Source: Leptospiraceae bacterium
GTDB lineage: Bacteria > Spirochaetota > Leptospiria > Leptospirales > Leptospiraceae
DNA length: 64,000 nt
Assembly (NCBI GenBank): GCA_016711485.1
Contig: JADJSX010000023.1
Coordinates: forward strand, 1,084,001 to 1,148,000
Direction: 5' to 3'
The translations under genes and the position numbers were made by a program. Under the pieces are notes generated by a model, which saw nothing but the letters and a program-made list of their open reading frames with translations, was not told where the DNA came from and searched no databases. The first letter of the stretch is position 1; each line of letters starts with the position of its first letter. Below are positions 19,601 to 28,052 of this stretch, piece by piece.

Positions 19601-22600
19601 TGAAAATTATCGGCAAAAGGCAGTCTATTATTTTAATTTAGCCCGAGTAAATGTTTATAATGGTAAAACACGCGAGTCTATTAATCATCTAAAAACAGTA
19701 TTAGAAATATACTATAAGCACGAATACTTTCCGTTAATCGCAAAAATTGGAACCAAACAAATTCCCGAATTAACTAATTATTTGGAAGATGTAAAAAAGA
19801 AAATTGCCCTTTTAAATGCGTTACTCGGTTTAGCGCAAATGGAATTGGAAATGTATTCTGAAGCGATTCAGTCTTTTTCCAATGCAGTTTCTATGAACGG
19901 AGAATCAGATTATATAAATGATATTAGCCTCTATAATTCACTTGCTTATTGTTATCAGCATATTGGGGATTATAAAAAATCAGAAGAAAGTTTAGTTTTT
20001 GCTGATAAAGAATATAATAGAAAGAAAAAAACGCTATCAGAACTTTTGTCAGTATCTCTCAATGAAAAATTTTGGAATTATGCTCTTCCTGATTCTGCAC
20101 GGGTCCAGGGGGAGGGTAGGTTTCCAGGTAAAATTCCTTTAGATTTTGAAAATCTAATCACAAAAGGAATTAGGATTACGAATAATGTAGATAAAAATGA
20201 ATTTGACGAAGTGATAAACCTTCTAGAGGAAAGAACCAAGTTCATAAAAAATAAAGGTCTAGATAATACAATCGTAGGAGAAAAAATTCTAGAAAGCACT
20301 TTGAATGAATTAGGGCTCAATGAATATTCGAGAGGCAACTACCATGAAGCCGCAAAAATTTTTATGAAAGAATACGGAGAGTTAAAGAAGAAGGGAGATC
20401 GCAAAAAAGCATTTCAAGCCTATATCAAATCCGATATTTCCCTTTACTCTCATATAGAACAAAATTCTGAAAAAGCAGTAGTTCTAATTCAAGAATTAAA
20501 TGAGAATATAAAATTCCTAAATAAATTTAAGGAAGAAGAAACAAATTTCTGTTTAAAAAATTATCAATTTGAATCAGGGCTTGTGAACAATCAGAAGGAA
20601 GAAATCTGTCGTGAAAAATTTTATTCAGATTATTACAATTATGATCCTTATATGGGAAATAATTATTTTTATCTTGGTGAAATTTATCTATCTAAAAAAG
20701 AATATGAAAAAGCATTTATAAATTACGGAGTAGCACTTTCCTTATTCAAAAACCCTTCTGGTATTAAAGACGATGAAATCGGATTAGAAAAAGATCATTT
20801 TAAGAATAAAGAAAGAACTCGATTGAAAATCATGACCGCTATCGTTTACTTACGATTAGGCGAAAAAGAGAAGTTTGAAAAAACATTGAAAGAAAGTTTT
20901 TATTTGGCAAACGAATTCCAATTAGAAAGAGAGTTAATCGTATACTACATATTAGCTTCTGAATACAACTTTCGAAATGGGAAGTATAAAGAGTCATTGG
21001 ATTTTTCTAGTAAAGCAGAAAATGTTTTAAAAACTAGTCCCGGTCTTTGGTATGATATTGATGAAATTACAATAAACTATATTTATTCTTTAAAATCATT
21101 AAATCTAATCAAATTAAAAAATTATAACCAATTGTCTATTAATCGGGAAAAACTTTTTAGTTCCATTTTTTTTAGGCAACTAATTATCAATGAACTTAGA
21201 TTTCAAGATAAGGAAGTTTTTAAAACAATAAATTCACTTCAACTTTCCGTTTGGGAGGATAGGGAATTTATTTACAATATCGAAAACGCAAATCTTAACC
21301 AAAAGGACCCAAAGGATTTAGTAAAAGCAAAAGCTAAAAATCAGGAATTGATTACACGAGATTTGAATTTATTGACTAAGTTTCTTCCAAAAGGTATGGA
21401 TGCATTGAGTTGGTACGCTGAACCGAAAAAGTTTGAACCAAAACTTCGAAAGGATGAACTTTTAATTGAGTACTTTGGAAATGGAACAGAAGGTGTTCAG
21501 AAGATATTTTTCGAAAATAGATCTGAATTTCAAGAATACCAATTAAGTGGAAAAAATGATACAGATACAATTGCAAAGAACATAGAAGAAGTTTTAATTC
21601 GTAATCCGCAAGTTAAAAAAATAGTAATCATACCTTCTCCTTTTATGTACAATATTAATTTTCGAAAACTTTCTTTTTTAGGAAAAACTCTTAATGATAA
21701 TTTCGAAATTCGCCACTTATTTCGGTTAAGTCAACTGGAAAGGGAAGCGGATACGGATTTTTCCAGACTTAAGAGGATAACAAGTGTTATCCCTGATGCC
21801 AAAGTAAATGTTCAACAAGGATTTAATCTAAATCCAATTAACTTAGTACTTCCAAAAGTAGAACCTAAAAAGGATCCGAAAGAATTAAATCTAAGAATAA
21901 TTTCTTCCAATGAATTAAAAAATTATCTAACTGACACTGATATTTTAGAAGGACCGACGGATTTTGCGAATCGTAAACACTATATAGGAGAAAAAAAATC
22001 CGGCTCTATAAACATTAAAGAAGTTGTAGAAGATCAGTGGACAATCCCTTTTTTAATTTTAACAAATTATTCAAGTAGTATGGATAATTATATGAAAGCA
22101 GGATTTTTATACGATATTTTGCAGTTTGCAGGCGTACAATCAATTATTTTACTAGAGCCTACTGCCGAAAATGCAAAAGTTCGCGACAATTTAATTTCAA
22201 ATACTAAGAACGCCAATAGAATCATTAAGGAGGAAAAGTTACATTTAGTTGGAGAGTATATTAATGAGTATCCGGATAATCAAAAAATATATGAAGGAGA
22301 GTTTCGTCGTTATACAGCTATGGCGATAAAAGAGGAAAGAAAAAGAAATTATCTACAGTCAATGAAATTTCTTTTACAGGCTAACTCTGTTTTGCCGGAT
22401 AATAATGTTAAGTATTTAATTCAGTCGGAAGTAAATTTAGCAAAATTAAAAACAAAAGTATTTCCGAATCTGGAAAATTATTTGATTCACTACGAAAATC
22501 TTTTAAATCGGTTTGCGATTGATTCGAAAGAGGAGGAAGAAATTACGTATGAATTATTGTTAAGCTGTTATGACGCAACAATCGACGTAGATTGTGAAAA

Positions 22601-24686
22601 ATACCAGACAAAATACAATTCTATTAGCAATGCAACAGAAAATCGAAAGTTCATTACAAATTACTATAAAAATTTACGAATAGGAAACTTGAAAGTTGTA
22701 GACTTAGATTATAATAAATTTATTTCAACTGATTCAAACGAAGATCCATACTTAAAAAATATGAAATTAGCTTTACTTTTTTCGCGAGGATTCATGTGGG
22801 AACAAGCCAAATTACATGCTGAACTGGCTAAAAAATTAGCCGAATCGGAAAAGGAAATTGGTTTTGCGGAAACAGTAATTTCAGATATTCAATATGAAAT
22901 ACTATTCATCAAAGGGATTGATCCTGACATTATAAAGGATGATAAAGTTTTTTATTATGCTACTAATCGTATATGGGACGCCTATCGTAAAAAAGCGAAA
23001 GAAATATCCGGAGAAGAATCGGAAATTACAAGAAAGAATTACCAAACTCGTTTATTGGATGCATTGGATTCAATTGAAAATAGAGCAGACTTTGAACCAA
23101 CCAGTTTGGGACCACTTTATTTAAAGGACGGAAGACCTGCCCTGTATTTATTAAAGGAGTCTGATAGAAATTTTTTATTTTATTTACTTTTAAAATCGAT
23201 GGTAACGCAAACGGGAGAGGAATTAAATAATCAGTTTGATTTGTTAATAGATACAGAACTTCGGCTAAAGAACCGTAACCGCGCTTTATGGATGCAAATA
23301 CAGTGGGCTGGAGCCCTTTATCATAGAGGAGATTATGAAAATGCAAAAAAATACTACCAAGATTTTGACGGGAACTTTAAAGATTATTATCCAGAGAAAA
23401 ATTTAGTTAAAACATTCTATACATTAAAATATAAACTGTCTCGTGTATTTCCAGATATACAGTTTTCCGATAGTGAACGAAATATTATAAAAGATGAATT
23501 CAAAGAATGGTTCGGCTACTATGAATTAAGCGAAAAGCAAGATTCTAAAGAATTTATAAAAACTCTGAATAAACTAATAGCTGCAAAGAAAAAAGAGAAA
23601 TTGGATATTTTTAATAGTCGTGAGTTGGATGATTTTATTAGTTTTTTGCAACTTGAAGCAGTGGAAAAGAAAGATTATGCGACGTTCACGGACTTAGGAT
23701 TTACAAGGGATAAATTTAAATCTGTAAATGATAAAGTTTTTGGGCGTGGGATTTTATTTTCTGATTTACCGGAGGCAAAACAAATATCGAAAGAGCTTCT
23801 TGTTAAAATTCCAAAGAGTCAAGTATTTACTGCGGTCATTGATTTAGGAATTAAATCCTATGTTGTGAAAATGAAAGAAGGACTAATTACAACAGAACTT
23901 GGATTTGCGGATAACAGGAATATTAAGTCTGCTATATTAGATTATTATTATACGATTAAAGATGGTGGGGTTGCCATTGTAAAACAGGAGTCGATAGAAG
24001 CCCGTTATAAAGAGATTCTCAAATTTGCAAAAAATGCAGTTCATTATATTTATTTGCCGTCGTTTCATTTTAAAGCAGTGATTGAACCGGAAGAACAGGA
24101 TTATTTTTATTATGTGTTGAGTCCCGAGTTACTTTTAGAGCGTCCGGTTTATGATTCTTCGCAAAATTTTTTACCTGGATTTAAAGTAGAAGCAATGAAT
24201 ACTTCTAATTATGCGGCAAAGTGGTGGAAGATGGTTTTGGACTTAGAAAAATATGAAATTCGAAATGTATCTGGGTCTGGAGGTGGAAATAAGGTAATTG
24301 TATCGCAAGAAGATTTGCAATTAGATAAAGGAAAAAAATTAGAGTATGGAGGTATAGGATTAAATGATTTAAAACGTATCGATAAACGAAAAGGAGTGTG
24401 GGTAATGACTGGTAACCTTCTCTCGGAAGCTTCCATACAGAATGATGATTTTGCCTATTCACTTAGATATATTGACCAGATCCATCAGGGACCGGGAGTT
24501 GTATTTGCAGGAACTCATAATAGTACAACAAATGCTTATTTTATAAAGAAATTTTGTAAAAATCTAAATTATCGTTATCCATTCGTGGAAAGATATTACG
24601 ACGCATTTACGCAGACACAAAAAGAATTTGACTTTGACCGAAATTGGAATGGGTATAAACCTTACACGAATATGTTTTTGAAGTAG
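16659..24686 (+). CDS. giant lipoprotein: TolB-like propeller, TPR arrays and two CHAT-like regions
   Basis: ATG 16659 overlaps the previous stop and gives 2675 residues with a lipoprotein signal (LLLLLFTLNC, lipid Cys12). Residues about 50-345 are PD40/TolB-type blades (ISPDGKKLAIVS, PNWSPDGRYIAFTSRR, YFAPDGKKIYFIS). From about 440 to 1540 there are many TPR-like helical pairs (LGLAQMELEMYSEAIQSFSNA, YLGEIYLSKKEYEKAFINYG). Residues about 1600-1835 resemble a CHAT domain: KKIVIIPSPFMYNINFRKLS, then FLILTNYSSSMDN where CHAT has its catalytic Cys, then AGVQSIILLEP. After more TPRs (about 1870-2330), residues about 2400-2675 again look CHAT-like (YLPSFHFKAV, KGVWVMTGNLLSEAS, GPGVVFAGTHNS). Neither has the His-Gly or Ser-Ala-Cys motif, so both are predicted inactive. 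The start and domain order are seen; the CHAT label is pattern-based. Confidence 0.65.
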   Translation: MKLLLLLFTLNCSLLTYRISELKQNEFQYDNISKAHFTHNNENPFPLTVRRGNNIYNSITKDGRYLFFASDSSGNFDIFLRDLQSSVVLPITSHPAPQYKPAISPDGKKLAIVSERYDSEGDIVVIKINPEEMVKSLLSGTYEIQNYKQDVITNPLHEDFSKIERVMDSDPNWSPDGRYIAFTSRRFGGKVPNIGIIDTENKNSIKQITQNGGATPYFAPDGKKIYFISFKDEPTGEVYSIDIATKEEKRITFDKYMDFSPSLSTDGEYLYYTSIREDSNKNKKLDELDNSFIIRKNLKSEESIAITAGNLSIFDTKYSSLNGGSIVFSASLDNALNIYFIPKVGEIPKQENITKQYDLAKLYKNRSMSYFKLALNSIYLHFGNDPLYPLYRSRADKQLVEDYLDDGDDREAEILLEEMLKTKGDKTKGLSYALAIHQKAILKNTDPVPELKSYYEYMKEIQGVHSELPPSILILIGNHYRDIDNYVLAEQMYERIRKEYPKYYRITEVKQKEGLFEYKLNPNKIPNSFIEIVNNPESTRDDKKYIMNDIVKVLGGQDNLDKKSKLIESYLKDQNLEVVCPELAGLIKYTRAVIYNEQDKFEDSNRLVESYLPSIKVGSYVYLKSKLLQADNFKDIGADEKSNEELVAFVKNYDYFSGVEITEDEIENSFFYFETRAREYERKGKLKKSIQNFIYNNLLLSLAIERKLPIQKTYKDYSVFYQKMMVDNSFKHSDLRTEKNSNAILNKFNLLGRRQLDVAGKLTESLAYFFRWKYFRIFGDFRDLQYITPLESESFSQMKDFFQERSDIARKSLDYATIYGYAYYLVSKAVTEETFHINEQTLTYARKKGILQDLKQAENDLQWIIYANPQYTDAYLLLGWLYQYIDVRKNTFTFPENERDSEVFEKLYVKFFPYKYLEENIELYSQILQFLGTKYENKKALSDLHLNLANNYFLLSNYPKALQEYQEVEKYSKFILEKNRFENYRQKAVYYFNLARVNVYNGKTRESINHLKTVLEIYYKHEYFPLIAKIGTKQIPELTNYLEDVKKKIALLNALLGLAQMELEMYSEAIQSFSNAVSMNGESDYINDISLYNSLAYCYQHIGDYKKSEESLVFADKEYNRKKKTLSELLSVSLNEKFWNYALPDSARVQGEGRFPGKIPLDFENLITKGIRITNNVDKNEFDEVINLLEERTKFIKNKGLDNTIVGEKILESTLNELGLNEYSRGNYHEAAKIFMKEYGELKKKGDRKKAFQAYIKSDISLYSHIEQNSEKAVVLIQELNENIKFLNKFKEEETNFCLKNYQFESGLVNNQKEEICREKFYSDYYNYDPYMGNNYFYLGEIYLSKKEYEKAFINYGVALSLFKNPSGIKDDEIGLEKDHFKNKERTRLKIMTAIVYLRLGEKEKFEKTLKESFYLANEFQLERELIVYYILASEYNFRNGKYKESLDFSSKAENVLKTSPGLWYDIDEITINYIYSLKSLNLIKLKNYNQLSINREKLFSSIFFRQLIINELRFQDKEVFKTINSLQLSVWEDREFIYNIENANLNQKDPKDLVKAKAKNQELITRDLNLLTKFLPKGMDALSWYAEPKKFEPKLRKDELLIEYFGNGTEGVQKIFFENRSEFQEYQLSGKNDTDTIAKNIEEVLIRNPQVKKIVIIPSPFMYNINFRKLSFLGKTLNDNFEIRHLFRLSQLEREADTDFSRLKRITSVIPDAKVNVQQGFNLNPINLVLPKVEPKKDPKELNLRIISSNELKNYLTDTDILEGPTDFANRKHYIGEKKSGSINIKEVVEDQWTIPFLILTNYSSSMDNYMKAGFLYDILQFAGVQSIILLEPTAENAKVRDNLISNTKNANRIIKEEKLHLVGEYINEYPDNQKIYEGEFRRYTAMAIKEERKRNYLQSMKFLLQANSVLPDNNVKYLIQSEVNLAKLKTKVFPNLENYLIHYENLLNRFAIDSKEEEEITYELLLSCYDATIDVDCEKYQTKYNSISNATENRKFITNYYKNLRIGNLKVVDLDYNKFISTDSNEDPYLKNMKLALLFSRGFMWEQAKLHAELAKKLAESEKEIGFAETVISDIQYEILFIKGIDPDIIKDDKVFYYATNRIWDAYRKKAKEISGEESEITRKNYQTRLLDALDSIENRADFEPTSLGPLYLKDGRPALYLLKESDRNFLFYLLLKSMVTQTGEELNNQFDLLIDTELRLKNRNRALWMQIQWAGALYHRGDYENAKKYYQDFDGNFKDYYPEKNLVKTFYTLKYKLSRVFPDIQFSDSERNIIKDEFKEWFGYYELSEKQDSKEFIKTLNKLIAAKKKEKLDIFNSRELDDFISFLQLEAVEKKDYATFTDLGFTRDKFKSVNDKVFGRGILFSDLPEAKQISKELLVKIPKSQVFTAVIDLGIKSYVVKMKEGLITTELGFADNRNIKSAILDYYYTIKDGGVAIVKQESIEARYKEILKFAKNAVHYIYLPSFHFKAVIEPEEQDYFYYVLSPELLLERPVYDSSQNFLPGFKVEAMNTSNYAAKWWKMVLDLEKYEIRNVSGSGGGNKVIVSQEDLQLDKGKKLEYGGIGLNDLKRIDKRKGVWVMTGNLLSEASIQNDDFAYSLRYIDQIHQGPGVVFAGTHNSTTNAYFIKKFCKNLNYRYPFVERYYDAFTQTQKEFDFDRNWNGYKPYTNMFLK

Positions 24687-24698
24687 AGGTAATGATTA

Positions 24699-24729
24699 TT
24701 TGCCACAGAGGCACCGAGTCACAGAGATT
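24699..24729 (+). repeat. CCACAGAGGCAC-type repeat
   Basis: TTTGCCACAGAGGCACCGAG followed by TCACAGAGATT. The same sequence in reverse orientation lies at 53054-53083 inside the transhydrogenase operon, and a shorter version lies in the element at 28341-28439. It is a dispersed intergenic repeat. Confidence 0.7.
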
Positions 24730-24783
24730 ACCAATTTGGGTAGGAGAGTAGTCCAAATTGTTTTTTTTTGGAAGCGATTAAAA

Positions 24784-25080
24784 ATGAAAAAAATATTTAC
24801 GATTCTTGTTTTACTAAGTTTTTTTGCTGGGAAGTTTCTTTTTGAGAATGATTGTGATGATATTTTGGTGGATGAATGCATTGGGATGGTTTTGAGAGTA
24901 AATTTGACTTCATTTTTAATTCTTATAAATCTTACTTTAGTAACTATAAAAATTTACATTGAGTATATTAAGGATAGTAATCAAAAATTGCACCTAAAAA
25001 TAATTCAATTGACCATTTTAATAATATGCACAATATTTTTTTCATATTTTATACTGTTCTTTCTTTTTATGTTCTCGTAG
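24784..25080 (+). CDS. small membrane protein
   Basis: ATG 24784 starts a 98-residue protein with an N-terminal hydrophobic segment or signal (KKIFTILVLLSFFAGKFLF), a short cysteine-containing loop (ENDCDDILVDECIG) and two more hydrophobic helices. A longer frame from 24700 would translate the CCACAGAG repeat and is rejected. No family is recognised and the Shine-Dalgarno match is poor. It lies downstream of the giant lipoprotein, separated from it by the repeat. Confidence 0.4.
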   Translation: MKKIFTILVLLSFFAGKFLFENDCDDILVDECIGMVLRVNLTSFLILINLTLVTIKIYIEYIKDSNQKLHLKIIQLTILIICTIFFSYFILFFLFMFS

Positions 25081-25165
25081 TGAAATGCAGAGTTGAGAGG
25101 CAGATAGCTAGTTGTTGCTACATTTTAGGTGTAATTACTCCATATCTCCCCGGCTTTCAGTACCC

Positions 25166-25191
25166 GCCTCTCTCTCTTAAAGGAGAGAGGC
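25166..25191. terminator. hairpin between convergent genes
   Basis: GCCTCTCTC (25166-25174) pairs with GAGAGAGGC (25183-25191) over an 8-base loop. It sits between the convergent small membrane protein and caspase-like genes and could end transcription from both sides, although it lacks a clean T-tract. Confidence 0.45.
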
Positions 25192-25241
25192 TTAGTTTGA
25201 AAAAATTTCTCAGGAAATAAAAAATCGGGGAGAGATAAAGA

Positions 25242-26867
25242 TTAGTACTTAGTCTTAGTCAAAGGTAACTTAACATTTAAGATTACTTGAACTTTAGTCA
25301 CTTCTCCATCTGTTACTTTGATGATTGAATTATTGAGTTCAAGGTTTTCGGCGAATGATGCCTTTAATTCGTAATCACCAGGGATAAGGTTTGTGAACCA
25401 AAAATTTCCTTCGCTATCGGTTAACGCTTTTTGAACACCATTTACACTTTTCACTGTAGGCATATAAACTGGTTGTTTGATTACAGGGTTGTCCAAGGTT
25501 TTATAAAATACATTCCCTTGAATAACACCAAAACCGGTCATAGCATTTGTAAGTTCTAAAACATTTTCTTTGTTTTGAAGTACACCAAAAGTAGTTACAA
25601 CTTCTGGGTATTCGTCTGCTTTAATAGTGATTTTATGAACACCAGTGGAAACACCTTTCACAAGAATATGGTAAACTTCACCAGGAATCAATCTGCCGAC
25701 GCGAGAAATCGCACCCCAATAATCTGATTTAACAGGGATAAGTTTAAAGTTTACTTCTTGGTCATCAATTAGAACTTTTACTCTTCTCTCACCTTGGCGG
25801 AGTTTTTTTTGCTTCATCATTTCGGCAGGGGGTAAACTTGTTAATCCGTAAGTACGATCTCGAATGATTGTTGTTTTAATCAATAAGTCTCCTTCGTTCG
25901 TTACATGTACAACAGGAGGTTCTGCCGGAGTAACAGGAGGTTGAATCGGGTCAGGTATTACAGGATCACTTGCAGGTTCTGGTTTTGGTTCTGGTTTCGG
26001 CTCAGGTTTTGGATTAACGGGAGCAGGAGGTGGGACTGGTGAATTATTTCCCGCTAGAAAAATACCGGATGCGTCACCCGACACTTGCGGAACTTGTTTG
26101 TGATCATTGTCTTCTGCCATTTTAATAACGGCATCACGGGATTTAAAAAATGCTTCTAGAGCGGTTACTACCTTGTCGCCGTTCAAGTCACCAGTTTCTA
26201 ATGCACGTCCAAACTGATAGGTAAAAATTCCATGATTTATATCACCACCAACTTCAATAGCAGTTTGGTTGTCATCTGCTGAAGCAATGATTGCTTTATT
26301 TTGAAAATAAAAATCTTCCGGATCTTGTCTGACAGTTCCTTGTTTTCCATCAGGAATCGGAACATCTTTATCGCCCCGAGTAGCTTTTCCTTTTTTGGCG
26401 ATCCCACCAGAAAAACAACAATCGAAAACAAAAAGAGTTTTCTGTGTTTTAATTGTTTTTAGGTATTCATTGAGTTCATCGTCCGAAAGGTGAGGCCGGT
26501 CATAACAAACGATATAATTGCGCATACCGTTCTTAGCCGTAGCATCACGTTGGAAAAAACCATGTCCAGCAAAATATAAAAATACAACGTCACCGGATTT
26601 AGCTTTAGATCCAATGGATTTGATTTCTTTTTCGATGTTATTTTTTGTGATTTGCTGACCTAATAGAACTTTGACTTCGTCAAAGTTACCAACTTTTTTA
26701 ATTTGGTCATTCATGTAGGATGCATCTGCTTCGCATAGGTTTAGCTCGCTGATGCCTGCTTTATTGCCTTTATAATTACTTCCTAAAATCAGCCCATATT
26801 TTTTCGCGAGCAGATTAGAAGAAGTGAAAATGAGTAAGGACAAAAACAAAACGATTTTAGTCTTCAT
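25242..26867 (-). CDS. exported caspase-like (C14) protease with PEGA-like and carboxypeptidase-regulatory-like domains
   Basis: The start is ATG at 26867, preceded by AAAGGAGATCC; a longer frame from 26897 has no such site. The 541-residue protein has a Sec signal (about 1-21, ending LLA-K). Residues about 24-270 form a clan CD caspase-like domain with catalytic His102 in YFAGHG and Cys151 in DCCFSGG, and a stretch ADDNQTAIEVGG typical of metacaspase-like enzymes. A proline linker with KPEP repeats (about 283-325) leads to a PEGA-like beta domain (about 330-445) and a carboxypeptidase-regulatory-like domain (GNVFYKT ... ALTDSEGNFWFTNLIPGDYELKA). Unlike the neighbouring CHAT-like protein, the catalytic dyad is intact. 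Probably periplasmic or secreted; the substrate is unknown. Confidence 0.85.
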   Translation of the reverse strand: MKTKIVLFLSLLIFTSSNLLAKKYGLILGSNYKGNKAGISELNLCEADASYMNDQIKKVGNFDEVKVLLGQQITKNNIEKEIKSIGSKAKSGDVVFLYFAGHGFFQRDATAKNGMRNYIVCYDRPHLSDDELNEYLKTIKTQKTLFVFDCCFSGGIAKKGKATRGDKDVPIPDGKQGTVRQDPEDFYFQNKAIIASADDNQTAIEVGGDINHGIFTYQFGRALETGDLNGDKVVTALEAFFKSRDAVIKMAEDNDHKQVPQVSGDASGIFLAGNNSPVPPPAPVNPKPEPKPEPKPEPASDPVIPDPIQPPVTPAEPPVVHVTNEGDLLIKTTIIRDRTYGLTSLPPAEMMKQKKLRQGERRVKVLIDDQEVNFKLIPVKSDYWGAISRVGRLIPGEVYHILVKGVSTGVHKITIKADEYPEVVTTFGVLQNKENVLELTNAMTGFGVIQGNVFYKTLDNPVIKQPVYMPTVKSVNGVQKALTDSEGNFWFTNLIPGDYELKASFAENLELNNSIIKVTDGEVTKVQVILNVKLPLTKTKY

Positions 26868-26913
26868 TGGATCTCCTTTATTTGGTAAAACACGCATTAT
26901 GCGCTTACTTTGA

Positions 26914-27046
26914 ACTTACTACCTAACCCCACCTAACCCCAATCTAATCTATTTGTAGAATACTCTGATGTAAACCCCTTCCCTTGGAGGGAAGGGGTCA
27001 ACTTTGTAGACATCCCACAAGTAAAATTGGCTGGGGTTAGGTAAGT
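26914..27046. repeat. ACTTACCTAACCCC-family element, copy A
   Basis: The left end is ACTTACTACCTAACCCC, the right end GGGGTTAGGTAAGT (27033-27046), an inverted match. In the centre ACCCCTTCCCT (26974-26984) and AGGGAAGGGGT (26988-26998) form a perfect 11-bp hairpin with a 3-base loop. A second element at 57366-57524 has the same termini, a related CCCCTTCCCT ... GGGG core and a shared AGGGG-CAACTT stretch. It sits right after the ilvC stop, where its hairpin may act as a terminator. Confidence 0.65.
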
Positions 27047-27050
27047 TAGG

Positions 27051-28052
27051 TTACTTAGCCAGCCACTTCATCATGCTGCGGAGTTTTTTTCCTACAGCTT
27101 CGATTGGGTGAGCGGCTCCTGCATCGCGTAGTTTTTGGAAGTTAGGATAACCGGCTTTAGTCTCAGCCACCCATTCTTTCGCAAACTTCGCACCTTTGTC
27201 TTTTTGAATTTCATTTAGAACTTCTTTCATTCTAGCTTTTGTGCCTGCATCAATGATACGAGGACCGCGAGTTAAATCGCCGTATTCCGCTGTATCAGAA
27301 ATGGAGAATCTCATACGAGCTAGTCCACCTTCGTAGATTAAGTCTGTGATGAGTTTCACTTCATGTAGACATTCAAAGTAAGCGATTTCAGGATCGTATC
27401 CTGCTTCGGTTAACGTTTCGAAACCTGCTTGGATTAACGCTGCTAAACCGCCACAAAGAACAACTTGTTCTCCGAAAAGGTCAGTTTCAGTTTCTTCGCG
27501 AAAACTAGTTTCGAGAATACCTGCACGACCACCACCAACGCCGGCAGCATGCGCCAAAGCACGCTTACGCGCTGTTCCAGTTGCATCTTGGTGAACTGCT
27601 ATCAAACAAGGAACTCCACCGCCTTCTGTATAAACTCTTCTTACTAAATGTCCAGGACCTTTTGGAGCTACCATGTAAACATCTACATCTTTTGGAGGGT
27701 TGATTAAATCATAGTGAATGTTAAAACCATGAGAAAACACGATCGCGTTTCCAGCTACTAGGTTAGGTTGAATGTCTTTTTCGTAAGTCGCCGCTTGCAC
27801 TGTATCAGGAGCTAGGATTTGGATGATGTCAGCCTTTTTCGCAGCTTCTGCAATAGTATATACTTCAAAGCCAGCTTCTTTTGCATCTTTGATTGACTTG
27901 GAGCCTTCTTTTAGTCCTATGATGACCTTAAGTCCTGAGTCTTTCATGTTTTGTGCCTGGGCATGTCCCTGACTTCCGTAACCGATTACCGCAATAGTTT
28001 TTCCCTGTAAGACGCCTAGATCGCAATCTGCGTCATAAAATAATTGTGCCAT
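27051..28052 (-). CDS. ilvC: ketol-acid reductoisomerase (class I)
   Basis: A 333-residue enzyme of branched-chain amino acid synthesis that converts 2-acetolactate to 2,3-dihydroxyisovalerate with NADPH. The dinucleotide motif GYGSQGHAQAQN is at 24-35, with Ser51/Ser53 in LKEGSKS suited to NADPH; the metal-binding C-terminal knotted domain has EETETDLFGEQ and FECLHEVKLI. Length is that of the short class I form. No ilvBN neighbours are in the window, so it is a lone gene here. Confidence 0.97.
   Translation of the reverse strand: MAQLFYDADCDLGVLQGKTIAVIGYGSQGHAQAQNMKDSGLKVIIGLKEGSKSIKDAKEAGFEVYTIAEAAKKADIIQILAPDTVQAATYEKDIQPNLVAGNAIVFSHGFNIHYDLINPPKDVDVYMVAPKGPGHLVRRVYTEGGGVPCLIAVHQDATGTARKRALAHAAGVGGGRAGILETSFREETETDLFGEQVVLCGGLAALIQAGFETLTEAGYDPEIAYFECLHEVKLITDLIYEGGLARMRFSISDTAEYGDLTRGPRIIDAGTKARMKEVLNEIQKDKGAKFAKEWVAETKAGYPNFQKLRDAGAAHPIEAVGKKLRSMMKWLAK

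Noticed and set aside
25977..26016. short tandem repeats as a possible CRISPR or regulatory array
   Set aside because: They encode the KPEP linker of the caspase-like protein. No CRISPR array with regular spacers is seen anywhere in the window.
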